Shown: positions 1 to 9,365, counted from the first letter of the stretch. The stretch is DNA of 36,436 nucleotides from Acidimicrobiia bacterium (GCA_022865365.1 JALHSW010000101.1:1-36436); one strand, 5' to 3'. Notes: generated by a model not told the origin, from the sequence alone. Made by a program: numbers and translations.

Positions 1-103
1 AGTAAGGCCCCTGGTAGACGACCAGGTTGATAGGCCGGAGGTGTACGCACGGTGACGTGTTCAGCCGACCGGTACTAATCGGCCGAGGGCTTGGGATCTT
101 CTT
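1..103 (+). rRNA. 23S ribosomal RNA, 3' end (partial)
   Basis: Conserved 23S 3'-terminal sequence '...gttgataggccggaggtgtacgcac...gtgttcagccgaccggtactaatcggccgagggcttg'; the 5' part lies outside the window and the exact 3' end is approximate. Confidence 0.93.
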
Positions 104-169
104 GTTCTGGTGCTCGTGCTCGCTCTGGAGTTCTCGACGGATGACCGTCGTTGACATTCCAAAGATCAT

Positions 170-202
170 GATTCCAGGATCCGCACCTCGGGTCCTGGAA
201 TC
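170..202 (+). other. 23S-5S spacer hairpin (candidate rRNA processing stem)
   Basis: Perfect 10-bp inverted repeat gattccagga (170-179) / tcctggaatc (193-202), extendable inward by cc/gg plus a G-U pair. Confidence 0.5.
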
Positions 203-211
203 AACAAGATG

Positions 212-329
212 TTCCGGTGGCCATAGCGGCGGGGAAACACCCGTTCCCATTCCGAACACGGCAGTGAAGACCGCCAGCGCCGATGGTACTTGGGGGTAGA
301 CTCCCTGGGAGAGTAGGTCGTCGCCGGAC
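212..329 (+). rRNA. rrf: 5S ribosomal RNA
   Basis: Typical 5S sequence 'ttccggtggccatagcggcggggaaacacccgttcccattccgaacacggcagtgaag...gatggtacttgggggtagactccctgggagagtaggtcgtcgccgga'. Confidence 0.93.
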
Positions 330-337
330 TTTCTCGC

Positions 338-405
338 ACAAGGCGCCTCTGCGCTCCCCGCCACCTGCACGAGTCAGGGCGGGTGAGTCGCACGAGGCGC
401 TTTGT
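338..405 (+). terminator. Hairpin downstream of 5S, candidate rrn terminator or processing stem
   Basis: acaaggcgcct (338-348) pairs with aggcgctttgt (395-405) with one G-U pair; an inner stem cccgcc/ggcggg is also present. Only a weak T-run follows. Confidence 0.4.
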
Positions 406-450
406 CCGCGTCTGGGCCCGGTGAAGACGGTTTCCGGACAATGCGGCACC

Positions 451-456
451 TAACCT
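451..456 (+). promoter_or_regulatory. -10-like TAACCT, 7 nt from ATG 464
   Basis: TANNNT immediately upstream of the start. Confidence 0.35.
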
Positions 457-463
457 GCGGGCC

Positions 464-1444
464 ATGGCCGACCGAAACAAGCCCACCGACGCGGGCCGGG
501 GCTCAGGAGGCGCCGGGTCCGGGAGCAGGGGGTCGTCGGGGAAAGGATCCGGCGGCAAACGATCCGGCCGAGGCACTCCCGCGGAGCCCCGGGCCGAGCG
601 TCCGCCCCGGGATCGCGCAATGGAGGGCGGCTTCGGGCCCCATGGCGCGCCCACGGTTCGCGATCGCGTCCGACGCGACGACGATCCCGACCGGGAGCGC
701 CGGCCCGCGCCGCTGCGGGTGCGCGGCCAGAAGCGCGACCCGTTGCCCGAGCGCCGCGCCACCCCGGGACGGGGCCGCAAGGCGGAGGACCCAAGGCCCG
801 GGACCCGGCGTCGCAGGGCTCGACCCCCCGGCGACGTGGAGACCGAGATCCTGGCGCTGGGAGGTCGACGTGGCCCGTACCTGCTGCGCGAGGTCATGGC
901 CGGGGCTGATGCCTACGCAGGGCTGCGGGACCGGGAGGCGCTGCGGCATCTCCGGCCGGTGCGCGACGCGCTGCCCGACGCGCCGAGCGTGCGTGAGCTC
1001 ACCGGGCTCGCGCAGTACCGCGTCGGCAACTACCGAGCCGCCGCGACCGAGCTCGAGGCGTTCGTCGAGCTGACCGACTCAGTCGAACAGCACCCGGTGC
1101 TGATGGACTGCTACCGGGCCCAGCGCCGGTGGCGTCGGGTTGATGAGCTGTGGGCCGAGCTCGCGGCGGCGTCACCGTCGGCGGAGCTGATGACCGAGGG
1201 CCGGATCGTCGCCGCGGGAGCACTCGCCGATCGAAGGCTCCTGACCGAGGCGATCGCGACGCTCGACAAGAAGGCGGGCGGGGTCCGCAAGCCCCAGGCG
1301 TACCACTTGCGTCTCTGGTATGCGCTGGCCGACCTCGAGGAGCGAGCCGGCAACAACGCGCGCGCTCGAGCCCTGTTCGACCGCATCGCCGCGCACGACC
1401 GGGATTTCGCCGACGTGGCGAGCCGACGCAAGGCGCTCCGCTAG
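464..1444 (+). CDS. TPR-like repeat protein with Gly/Arg/Ser-rich basic N-terminus
   Basis: ORF 326 aa; helical-repeat C-terminal half (LTGLAQYRVGNYRAAATELEAFVEL...; LADLEERAGNNARARALFDRI). ATG preceded by TAACCT-N7. Confidence 0.75.
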   Translation: MADRNKPTDAGRGSGGAGSGSRGSSGKGSGGKRSGRGTPAEPRAERPPRDRAMEGGFGPHGAPTVRDRVRRDDDPDRERRPAPLRVRGQKRDPLPERRATPGRGRKAEDPRPGTRRRRARPPGDVETEILALGGRRGPYLLREVMAGADAYAGLRDREALRHLRPVRDALPDAPSVRELTGLAQYRVGNYRAAATELEAFVELTDSVEQHPVLMDCYRAQRRWRRVDELWAELAAASPSAELMTEGRIVAAGALADRRLLTEAIATLDKKAGGVRKPQAYHLRLWYALADLEERAGNNARARALFDRIAAHDRDFADVASRRKALR

Positions 1445-1549
1445 CTGTCACACCCCCGTCGTAGCGTCGCACTGTCCGTCAGGGCGACTCCCCCCGTACC
1501 TCCCCGATCACGCACGAACCGATCATGAGCGCATCGCGGGAGGTACGTC

Positions 1550-1954
1550 ATGTCCTCGTCGAAGAAATCAGCCGGTCCCCGGGAAGGGGCGAGTGCGCCG
1601 CAGGGACTGAACCTCGTCGTCCTCCGCGGGGTCGCGTCGAGCCCGGCGGAGCTGCGCACGCTCCCATCGGGTCGTCGCCTGGCCACGCTCTCGATCCGGG
1701 TCCCCGGTGGCGACTCCCGAGCGACCTCGGTCCCGGTCGCCGCCTGGGATCCGCCGGCCTGGCTGGGCGACCTCGACGCCGAAGACCCGGTCGTCGTGGT
1801 GGGCACCCTCCGGCGGCGCTTCTTCCGCGACGGTCGCGGCGCAACCGCATCGCGCGTCGAGGTGGAAGCCACGACGGTCGGGCGTGGTGGGGAGCGGCGA
1901 CGACGACAGGCCGCGGTCCAGCGGGCGACACGTGCGCTCACAGATCTCACGTGA
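1550..1954 (+). CDS. Single-stranded DNA-binding protein-like (OB-fold)
   Basis: 134 aa; 'LNLVVLRGVASSPAELRTLPSGRRLATLSIRV...VPVAAWDPP...DPVVVVGTLRRRFFR' resembles SSB; upstream GGGAGG Shine-Dalgarno. Confidence 0.75.
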   Translation: MSSSKKSAGPREGASAPQGLNLVVLRGVASSPAELRTLPSGRRLATLSIRVPGGDSRATSVPVAAWDPPAWLGDLDAEDPVVVVGTLRRRFFRDGRGATASRVEVEATTVGRGGERRRRQAAVQRATRALTDLT

Positions 1955-2038
1955 GGGCAGAGCTCTACCGAGGGAGCTCGAGTGAGAGAGCCGAGCAGTT
2001 GCACTCGCCTGTTCCGGGCGACAGAGGGTGCCGACCCT

Positions 2039-2044
2039 ATGATG
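2039..2044 (+). promoter_or_regulatory. -10-like TATGAT upstream of korAB
   Basis: Near-consensus -10 in the intergenic region, about 100 nt before the korA GTG. Confidence 0.4.
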
Positions 2045-2145
2045 AGCAACGGTGCGGGTGCCGGCACCTCTGCCGCGCCACGCCGGCATCCCGCCCGTTC
2101 CCCCATCCCCCCAACTAGCGATTCGAACCCCCTGAGCGAGGACGC

Positions 2146-4014
2146 GTGACCGCCGAGAGCTCGACGTTGAAGCCCGAGCAACTCGACGACGTCGTCATCA
2201 GGTTCGCGGGCGACTCGGGTGACGGAATGCAGCTCACCGGCGACCGCTTCACCGACGTGAGCGCGGCGTTCGGAAACGACCTCGCGACCCAGCCGAACTA
2301 CCCGGCCGAGATCCGCGCGCCGGCGGGCACCATCGCCGGCGTCTCCTCGTTCCAGGTGCACATCTCCGACCACGAGATCCTCACGCCGGGCGACACGCCT
2401 GGCGTCCTCGTCGCGATGAACCCCGCCGCCCTGAAGGCGAACATCGCCGAACTCGCGCCCGGTGGCACGGTGATCGTGAACGCCGACACCTTCGTAGAGC
2501 GCAACCTCGAGAAGGCCGGCTACCAAGCCAACCCGCTCGAGGACGGATCCCTCGCGGCCCACAAGGTCGTGCAGGTGCCCATGACCTCGATGACCCTCGA
2601 GGCGACCAAGGAGCTCGGCGTCAAGCCGCGCGACGCCGAACGGTCGAAGAACTTCTTCGCGCTCGGGCTCATCTCGTGGATGTACACGCGGCCGGTCGAC
2701 CCGACGAGCGAATGGATCGATGCCAAGTACGCAAACCGCGACATGGTGCGCGCCGCGAACCTCGCCGCGTTCAAGGCCGGGTACAACTTCGGCGAGACCG
2801 CCGAGCTGTTCGATCATCCGTATGCGATCGCCCCGGCCCGGCTGACACCTGGTCACTACCGGAACATCACCGGGAACCTCGCGACGTCCTATGGGCTGCT
2901 CGCCGCGTCGCAGGCCAGCCGTCTGCCGATCGTCTACGCGTCGTATCCCATCACCCCGGCATCCGACATCCTCCACGAGCTCTCGCGCCACAAGAACTTC
3001 GGCGTGCGGACGCTCCAGGCCGAGGACGAGATCGGGGCGATCGGCGTCGCAATCGGCGCAGCCTTCGCAGGCCACCTGGGGATCACCGCCACGAGTGGGC
3101 CCGGTGTCGACCTCAAGTCGGAGGCGTTGGGCCTCGCGGTGAGCCTCGAGCTCCCGCTCCTCGTCATCGACGTCCAGCGCGGCGGGCCATCGACCGGGCT
3201 GCCGACCAAGACCGAGCAAGCCGATCTGATGCTCGCGATGTACGGGCGCCACGGTGAGGCGCCGCTCCCGATCGTGGCCGCCCGGTCCCCAAGTCACTGC
3301 TTCGACGCCGCGTTCGAGGCGGCGCGACTTGCAGTGAAGTACCGAACGCCGGTGATCCTCCTCACCGACGGCTCCCTGGCGAACGGCGCCGAGCCGTGGC
3401 TACTCCCCGACGTCGATGCGCTCCCCGACATCTCCGTTCCGTTCGCGTCGGGTCCGAACCACACGGCACCCGACGGCACCCAGGAGTTCTGGCCGTACCT
3501 CCGCGACCCCGACACACTCGCTCGACCGTGGGCGATCCCCGGGACTTCTGGCCTCGAGCACCGCATCGGCGGGATCGAGAAGCAGGACGGAACCGGCAAC
3601 ATCAACTACGAACCCGCGAACCACCAGCGGATGACCGAGCTCCGCGCCGAGAAGATCGCCGGCATCGCCGACGACATCCCGCCGGTCGACGTCGACGACC
3701 CCGACGGTGCCGCGCTCCTCGTCCTCGGGTGGGGGAGCACCTGGGGTGTGGCACAGCAGGCAGTGCGCCAAGCGCGTGTGCGTGGCCGCGCGGTCGCCCA
3801 CGCACACCTGGTGCACGTCAACCCGTTCCCGAAGAACCTCGGCGAGGTGCTGGAGCGCTACGACCGCGTGCTCGTGCCCGAGATGAACCTCGGGCAGCTC
3901 TCGCGGCTGGTCCGGGCCGAGTTCCTGGTCGACGCCCGAAGTCTCACGAAGGTCCAGGGTCTGCCGTTCCGCGCCGCCGAAGTCGAGGCTGCGATCGAGG
4001 AGATGGTGCGGTGA
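2146..4014 (+). CDS. korA: 2-oxoacid:acceptor (ferredoxin) oxidoreductase subunit alpha
   Basis: 622 aa; N-terminal gamma-like domain (FAGDSGDGMQLTGDRF) fused to an alpha domain (YPITPASDILHELSRH, QAEDEIGAIGVAIGAAFAG, TSGPGVDLKSEALGLAV). Confidence 0.92.
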   Translation: MTAESSTLKPEQLDDVVIRFAGDSGDGMQLTGDRFTDVSAAFGNDLATQPNYPAEIRAPAGTIAGVSSFQVHISDHEILTPGDTPGVLVAMNPAALKANIAELAPGGTVIVNADTFVERNLEKAGYQANPLEDGSLAAHKVVQVPMTSMTLEATKELGVKPRDAERSKNFFALGLISWMYTRPVDPTSEWIDAKYANRDMVRAANLAAFKAGYNFGETAELFDHPYAIAPARLTPGHYRNITGNLATSYGLLAASQASRLPIVYASYPITPASDILHELSRHKNFGVRTLQAEDEIGAIGVAIGAAFAGHLGITATSGPGVDLKSEALGLAVSLELPLLVIDVQRGGPSTGLPTKTEQADLMLAMYGRHGEAPLPIVAARSPSHCFDAAFEAARLAVKYRTPVILLTDGSLANGAEPWLLPDVDALPDISVPFASGPNHTAPDGTQEFWPYLRDPDTLARPWAIPGTSGLEHRIGGIEKQDGTGNINYEPANHQRMTELRAEKIAGIADDIPPVDVDDPDGAALLVLGWGSTWGVAQQAVRQARVRGRAVAHAHLVHVNPFPKNLGEVLERYDRVLVPEMNLGQLSRLVRAEFLVDARSLTKVQGLPFRAAEVEAAIEEMVR

Positions 4015-5042
4015 GCGACGCCCCCGCGTCTGGTGAGGTCACGATGACCCGCAAGGACTACCAGACCGACCAAGAGGTCCGCTGGTGTCCCGGGTGCGGC
4101 GACTACTCGATCCTCGCGGCCGTGCAGCTGCTGTTCGCGGAGCTGGGTCTCGAGCGCGAGAACCAGGTGTTCGTGTCGGGTATCGGATGCGCGGCGCGTT
4201 TCCCGTACTACATGGACGTGTACGGGCTGCACAGCATCCACGGACGCGCTCCTGCCGTCGCGACCGGTGTCGCGCTGGCTCGGCCCGACCTCGACGTGTG
4301 GGTGGTGAGCGGCGACGGCGACGCGCTGTCGATCGGGGGCAACCACCTCATCCACTCGCTGCGCCGGAACGTGAACTTGAACATCCTGATGTTCAACAAC
4401 CAGATCTACGGGCTGACCAAGGGCCAGTACTCGCCGACGAGCGAGGTCGGCAAGGTCACGAAGTCATCGCCCTTCGGCTCGCTCGACACACCGTTCAACC
4501 CCATCTCGATCGCGCTGGGTGCCGAGGCGTCGTTCGTGGCCCGGACCCACGACCTCGACCGCACTCACATGATCGACGTCATTCGTCGCGCCTACGAGCA
4601 CCGCGGCGCGGCGTTCGTCGAGGTGTACCAGAACTGCAACGTCTTCAACGATGGAGCGTTCGGGGCCATCACTGCCAAAGATGCGCGAGCCGAGATGCTC
4701 ATCAGCTTGGCGCACGGTGAGCCGATCCGCTTCGGCAACGACGGGCAGCGTGGTGTGGTGCTGAATGAGTTCGGTGAGTGCGTCATCGCCGAGGTCGCCG
4801 ACGTCGGTGAGGATCGCCTCGTCGTCCATGACGAGCACCGCCCGGACCCTGCACTGGCGTTCGCACTCTCCCGGGTGTCGACCGGACCGACCATGCCAAC
4901 GCCCATCGGGGTGTTCCGCGATGTCGAACGGCCGAGCTACGAGGTCGAGGTGCAGCAGCAGCTGGCCGCTGCCTCGGAACGCCAAGGTCCCGGCGACCTG
5001 GCAGCACTCCTGTCGTCCGGCGCAACCTGGGACGTGGTCTAG
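4011..5042 (+). CDS. korB: 2-oxoacid:ferredoxin oxidoreductase subunit beta (TPP-binding)
   Basis: GTG at 4011 overlaps the korA stop (gtga); protein contains VRWCPGCGDYSILAAVQ, GIGCAARFPYYMDVYGLHSIHGRAPAVATGV, GDGDALSIGGNHLIHSLRRNVN. Confidence 0.92.
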   Translation: MSDAPASGEVTMTRKDYQTDQEVRWCPGCGDYSILAAVQLLFAELGLERENQVFVSGIGCAARFPYYMDVYGLHSIHGRAPAVATGVALARPDLDVWVVSGDGDALSIGGNHLIHSLRRNVNLNILMFNNQIYGLTKGQYSPTSEVGKVTKSSPFGSLDTPFNPISIALGAEASFVARTHDLDRTHMIDVIRRAYEHRGAAFVEVYQNCNVFNDGAFGAITAKDARAEMLISLAHGEPIRFGNDGQRGVVLNEFGECVIAEVADVGEDRLVVHDEHRPDPALAFALSRVSTGPTMPTPIGVFRDVERPSYEVEVQQQLAAASERQGPGDLAALLSSGATWDVV

Positions 5043-5078
5043 CGCGAGTGGTCCCGATCCTTGTGTTTCGGAGAGGCG

Positions 5079-6293
5079 TCAGTCGTCGAGTGCCCGGAAC
5101 GCGATGCCCGTGCGGGGCTTCGGTGCGAAGAAGGTCGTCTTCTCGGGCATCCGGACGCCGGCCGCGGCCGCGACCCGGATCTGCTCGACGCTGACGCCCC
5201 GCAACAGAACCGCAGCGTCGGCATCGCCGGCCCGAACGACCGCCGCCACCTTCTTGGCGTCATCGCGGTACGTGAGGGCCGCGTCGCCGAGGACGGGGCG
5301 CACCATGGCGTCGAACCGGGCAGCATCGACCCCGTGCAGCGCGGCGGGTTCGGACGCGAGGCCGCGCGTGAGCGCACCGTCAGTCGGGACGACGAGGGCG
5401 AGTCCCTGACCGTCGACCAATCCGAGCGCACCACGCCGGGCCATCGCTGCCACGAGCCGCCCGACTCCGGCAGCCGTGTTCGGGCCGGCGTCCGCGACCA
5501 GACAGCTCGCGCTGAGCTGCTCGCGCAGCGCCGGCGGCGCGCCATCGACGAGCCGATGGATCGGATGCACGGCGAGCTGTTCGTCGGCGAGCTCGACGAC
5601 CAACGTCATGATCGCGTCGACGCCCCTCGTGCCCGGCGCGTCGTCACGGTAGGCGCAGGCGGTCTCGAAGCGGTGATGCCCGTCGGCGAGCACCGCCGGA
5701 GCGCTCGCTACCAACGCGCGGATCGCGTCGAGCCGAGACGGGTCTTCGAGGACACCGAACTCGTGGCGCGTGCCCGCGCCGTCGATCGCGACCGCGGGGC
5801 AGGGCACATCGGCCAGCAGCCGGGTGAGTCCCGGGGCAAGGGAGAGCGCCCAGATCGGATCGAGGTTCGCGCGGGTCGCGCGCAGCAGTGCCAGACGATC
5901 GCTCCGCGCCTTCGGGAGTGTGCGCTCGTGGGGGAGGATGTCGCCCTCGCCTGCGCGCTCGGGCAGTCCCAGCGCGCCGATGACGCCGATCGTGTGGTGC
6001 TCGCCACCGCCGGGGCGAGGAGCCGTCATGCGGTACACCGTGAACGTGGGCACCGCGTCGAGGACGAGGACCTCATCGCGGCGCCAGGCAGTGAGCGCCG
6101 CGGCGGCCGTGGCGTATGCATCGCCGACCTCGCTGGCGCGCGGGAGGATCAAGCGGACGGCGTTGTGCGGGTCGGACTCCTCGAGCGCGACGCGTTCGTC
6201 TTCCTCGATGACATCATACGGCGGAGCGGTCACCACGCTGAGCGCCGCAGCGTCGGCATACCGCAAGGCGCGGAATGGGGTGAGATCGGGCAC
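5079..6293 (-). CDS. DUF1015 family protein
   Basis: Start chosen at GTG (VPDLTPFRALRYADAAALSVVTAPPYDVIEEDERVAL), a typical DUF1015 N-terminus; also 'LADGHHRFETACAYRD'. Confidence 0.85.
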   Translation of the reverse strand: MPDLTPFRALRYADAAALSVVTAPPYDVIEEDERVALEESDPHNAVRLILPRASEVGDAYATAAAALTAWRRDEVLVLDAVPTFTVYRMTAPRPGGGEHHTIGVIGALGLPERAGEGDILPHERTLPKARSDRLALLRATRANLDPIWALSLAPGLTRLLADVPCPAVAIDGAGTRHEFGVLEDPSRLDAIRALVASAPAVLADGHHRFETACAYRDDAPGTRGVDAIMTLVVELADEQLAVHPIHRLVDGAPPALREQLSASCLVADAGPNTAAGVGRLVAAMARRGALGLVDGQGLALVVPTDGALTRGLASEPAALHGVDAARFDAMVRPVLGDAALTYRDDAKKVAAVVRAGDADAAVLLRGVSVEQIRVAAAAGVRMPEKTTFFAPKPRTGIAFRALDD

Positions 6294-6343
6294 CGCGGGT
6301 CGCTTTCGTCGGGAGGGTGGCGATCTTCGCATACGGTCTGTGC

Positions 6344-6754
6344 GTGGATCGGGTTCCGGAGCACGCACCCGAGGCATACGACGCGTTCCAGGAGGGCAGC
6401 CGTCTGCTCGCGGCTGGCAACTCCCACGCCGCCGCCGTCGCACTCGAGCGGGCGCGCGATTTGGCTCCGGGACAGGGCTCGATCCACGAGACCTTGGGGC
6501 GCGCCTACTTCCGCACTGCCCGGTACCCACTCGCCCGGGACGAGTTCGCGCTTGCGATCGGCCTCGATCCGGTCAACGACTATGCGCACTTCGGGCTCGG
6601 ACTCGCGTTGGCGCGCCTCGGCGACGTGCCCGCGGCTCGGCGCCATCTGAAGCTGGCCGTCGCGATGCGACCGCTCGACGAGTACCGCGCCGCCCTGGCC
6701 GAGGTCGTTGAGGAGGCGCCGCGTCAAGAGATGGGGGGCGACGGCGGACGATGA
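6344..6754 (+). CDS. Small TPR-repeat protein
   Basis: ORF track starts at 6317; an internal GTG at 6344 is preceded by TACGGT-N6 and gives VDRVPEHAPEAYDAFQEGSRLLAAGNSHAAAVALERARDLAPGQGSIHETLGRAYF... (TPR pattern). Confidence 0.75.
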   Translation: MDRVPEHAPEAYDAFQEGSRLLAAGNSHAAAVALERARDLAPGQGSIHETLGRAYFRTARYPLARDEFALAIGLDPVNDYAHFGLGLALARLGDVPAARRHLKLAVAMRPLDEYRAALAEVVEEAPRQEMGGDGGR

Positions 6755-7575
6755 ACGCCGCTGACCCCGAGCACGGCACGCCCGTCATCGGTTGTGATCT
6801 GGACGGTGTCATCTGGCGTGGTGACGACGCCATTCTCGGCGCCGCCGCCGGGATCGCCGCGCTGCGGGCCGCCGGGTTCCGGGTCGCGTTCCTCTCGAAC
6901 AACTCGAGTCACGTGGTCGCGGACGTCGTCGCCAAGCTCGATCGATTCGGGATCATGACGGACCCGGCCGACGTGTTCACGAGTGCCCGGGCCGCGGCCG
7001 ACCTGCTGGCGGGCGAACTCGCCCCGGGGTCCCGGGTTCTGGTGTGCGCCGGGCCCGGAGTGGCCGAAGCCCTGACCGGGGTGGGATTCGAGCCGGTGCG
7101 TGACCGTCCCGCTGCGGCCGTGGTCGTCGGCTTCCATCAGGACTTCGACTTCGCCGGGCTGACGCGCGCGAGCGACGCCGTGCGCGACGGAGCGCGCTTC
7201 GTGGCAACCAACCGAGACGCCACGTACCCGATCCCCGGTGGCATGGCTCCCGGGGCCGGTGCGATCGTCGCCGCCGTGGCCACCGCGAGCGGTCGTGAGC
7301 CCGAGGTTGCGGGGAAGCCGTCGGCGCCCACCGTAGCGATGGTCCAGCGAGAGCTCGGGACGCGAGGGGTGATGATCGGCGACCGACCGTCGACCGACGG
7401 TGCCCTGGCGGACGCCCTGGGCTGGCCGTTCGCACTGGTCCTCTCCGGGGTCACCGCAGCGATCCCACCCCTCGGTGGCGAAGCCATCCCGGACCCGCCG
7501 CCGGCGTATGTAGCCGACGACCTCGGTGTCCTCGCGCCCCGGCTGGTGGCCGCGTTCGCGCCGCGAGGTGCATGA
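6751..7575 (+). CDS. HAD-IIA family (NagD-like) hydrolase
   Basis: IGCDLDGVIWRGDDAILGA (DxDG motif), FLSNNSSH, GKPSAPTV, MIGDRPSTDGALADALGW; ATGA overlap with upstream gene. Confidence 0.9.
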   Translation: MNAADPEHGTPVIGCDLDGVIWRGDDAILGAAAGIAALRAAGFRVAFLSNNSSHVVADVVAKLDRFGIMTDPADVFTSARAAADLLAGELAPGSRVLVCAGPGVAEALTGVGFEPVRDRPAAAVVVGFHQDFDFAGLTRASDAVRDGARFVATNRDATYPIPGGMAPGAGAIVAAVATASGREPEVAGKPSAPTVAMVQRELGTRGVMIGDRPSTDGALADALGWPFALVLSGVTAAIPPLGGEAIPDPPPAYVADDLGVLAPRLVAAFAPRGA

Positions 7576-7675
7576 GCGGTGTCGACGCCGAGGGGCCCCA
7601 CGTCGCCCTGAGGGACAGGGCTCCGCGTAACCTTGGCCCTGCCACCCGAGGAGTCTGTCGTGACGTTCGCATCCA

Positions 7676-8497
7676 GTGCCCGATTCCCGCGAGAGCGCTG
7701 ATCGGCGCATGCGCCGTCGCCTCGACGCCGAGATGGTCCGCCGCGGGCTGGTCGACAGCCGAGCGCGGGCGGTAGAGGCAGTGGCCACCGGCCGCGTCCT
7801 CGTCGGCGGTGCTCCGGCGACGACGCCGGCGCGACATGTCGCGGCCGACGAGCCGATCAGCGTGTCAGGTCCACCACCCCCCTTCGTGTCACGCGGCGGG
7901 GAGAAGCTCTCGGCGGCGCTCGACGCGTTCCCCGTCGCGGTCATCGGCCGACGGGCGCTCGACGCCGGCGCCTCCACGGGCGGCTTCACTGACTGCCTGC
8001 TCCAGCGGGGTGCGGCCGAGGTCGTGGCGGTCGACGTCGGACGGGGCCAGCTGTCCTGGCACCTGCAGACCGACGAGCGTGTCCGAACCCTCGATCGCGT
8101 CAACGTGCGCAACCTCGTCGCCGAGGACATCGGGGGCGCCGTGACCCTTGCCGTGGCGGACCTCTCCTTCATCTCACTCCTGACCGTCGCGCCGGCGCTG
8201 GCGCGATGCACCACTCCGGAGGCCCATCTCGTCCTGCTCGTCAAGCCCCAGTTCGAAGCAGGTCGGGCGCGCGTCGGCAAGGGCGGGATCGTGCGTGACC
8301 CGGCAGTGCACCGAGAGGTGCTCGTCGATGTCGCCACCGGGCTCGCATCCCAAGGCCTCCCGGTCGTCGGGGCGGTCGCGTCGCCGATCATGGGAGCCGA
8401 CGGCAACCGCGAGTTCCTCGTGCACGTCGACCGCGCCGAGCGCGCCGTCGAGGTCTCGCGGCTGCTCGAGGTCGTCGCAGGGGAGCCTGCAACATGA
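7676..8497 (+). CDS. tlyA: TlyA family rRNA (cytidine-2'-O)-methyltransferase
   Basis: S4 domain plus FtsJ-like methyltransferase: RLDAEMVRRGLVDSRARAVEAVATGRVLVGG; FVSRGGEKLSAALDAF; LDAGASTGGFTDCLLQRGA; VKPQFEAGRARVGKGGIVRD. The true start could be the internal ATG at 7709. Confidence 0.92.
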   Translation: MPDSRESADRRMRRRLDAEMVRRGLVDSRARAVEAVATGRVLVGGAPATTPARHVAADEPISVSGPPPPFVSRGGEKLSAALDAFPVAVIGRRALDAGASTGGFTDCLLQRGAAEVVAVDVGRGQLSWHLQTDERVRTLDRVNVRNLVAEDIGGAVTLAVADLSFISLLTVAPALARCTTPEAHLVLLVKPQFEAGRARVGKGGIVRDPAVHREVLVDVATGLASQGLPVVGAVASPIMGADGNREFLVHVDRAERAVEVSRLLEVVAGEPAT

Positions 8498-9363
8498 GCG
8501 AGCGTCGACTCCGCACGGTCGGGCTGGTGCCCCACCGCGACCGATCCCTCGCCCACGAGCTGGCTCGGGCCGTGGCCGATCGCTTCGTGGGCCAAGGCAT
8601 CACGGTTCGGGTTCCGGCACCCGATGCGGCGGTTACGGGCCTGGGCGAGTTCGCCGTCGATCCCGAGGCCTTCGCCGACGGTCTCGACATCGCGCTCTCG
8701 CTCGGTGGTGACGGGACGATGCTGCGGACCGTCGATCTGACGTACGAGGCCGGAGTCGCGGTCTTGGGCATCAACGTGGGCCAGCTGGGCTACCTCGCCG
8801 AGGTCGAGCCTGCCGACGTCGGAGCGGCACTCGAGCGCCTGCTCCGGGGTGACTACGAGGTGGAGGAGCGCATGGTCCTCCAGGTCACCGTCACCTCGGC
8901 CGGGGCCACGTCGGGCCGCTGGTGGGGTCTCAACGAGGCGGTCATCGAGAAGGAGCAGCCCGGGCGCCTCGTCCGCCTCGACGTCGCGATCAACCAAGCG
9001 TTCTTCACGACGTATGCCGCCGACGGCGTGATCATCGCCACCCCGACGGGATCGACGGCGTATTCGTTCTCGGCGCGCGGCCCGATCGTTTCGCCGCGAC
9101 ATCGTTGCCTTCTGCTCACGCCCGTGTCGCCGCACATGCTCTTCGACCGATCGCTGGTCCTCGACGCGGAGGAAGAGCTCTGCTTCACCGTCACCGACGG
9201 TCGGTGTGTCGTGCTGACGCTCGACGGACGCGAGCTCAGTCGACTCGTACCGGGCGACGAGGTCTCCTGCACGGCGGGGCCGAAGCCCGCCCGGATCGTT
9301 ACGCTCGGGCCCCGCGACTTCCACCAGATCCTGAAGGCCAAGTTCGGGCTCGCGGACCGCTGA
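8494..9363 (+). CDS. nadK: NAD kinase
   Basis: LSLGGDGTMLRTVDL, GVAVLGINVGQLGYLAEVEP, DGVIIATPTGSTAYSFSARGPIVSP; ATGA overlap with tlyA. Confidence 0.94.
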   Translation: MSERRLRTVGLVPHRDRSLAHELARAVADRFVGQGITVRVPAPDAAVTGLGEFAVDPEAFADGLDIALSLGGDGTMLRTVDLTYEAGVAVLGINVGQLGYLAEVEPADVGAALERLLRGDYEVEERMVLQVTVTSAGATSGRWWGLNEAVIEKEQPGRLVRLDVAINQAFFTTYAADGVIIATPTGSTAYSFSARGPIVSPRHRCLLLTPVSPHMLFDRSLVLDAEEELCFTVTDGRCVVLTLDGRELSRLVPGDEVSCTAGPKPARIVTLGPRDFHQILKAKFGLADR

Positions 9364-9365
9364 CG

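Noticed and set aside
1441-3297. 618-aa minus-strand ORF over the SSB-like gene and korA
   Set aside because: Antisense shadow of clear plus-strand genes, with no recognisable domain.
6724-9324. 866-aa minus-strand ORF antisense to HAD/tlyA/nadK
   Set aside because: High GC gives long spurious antisense frames; composition is Arg/Gly/His-rich and low-complexity, while the plus strand carries recognisable families with coupled starts.
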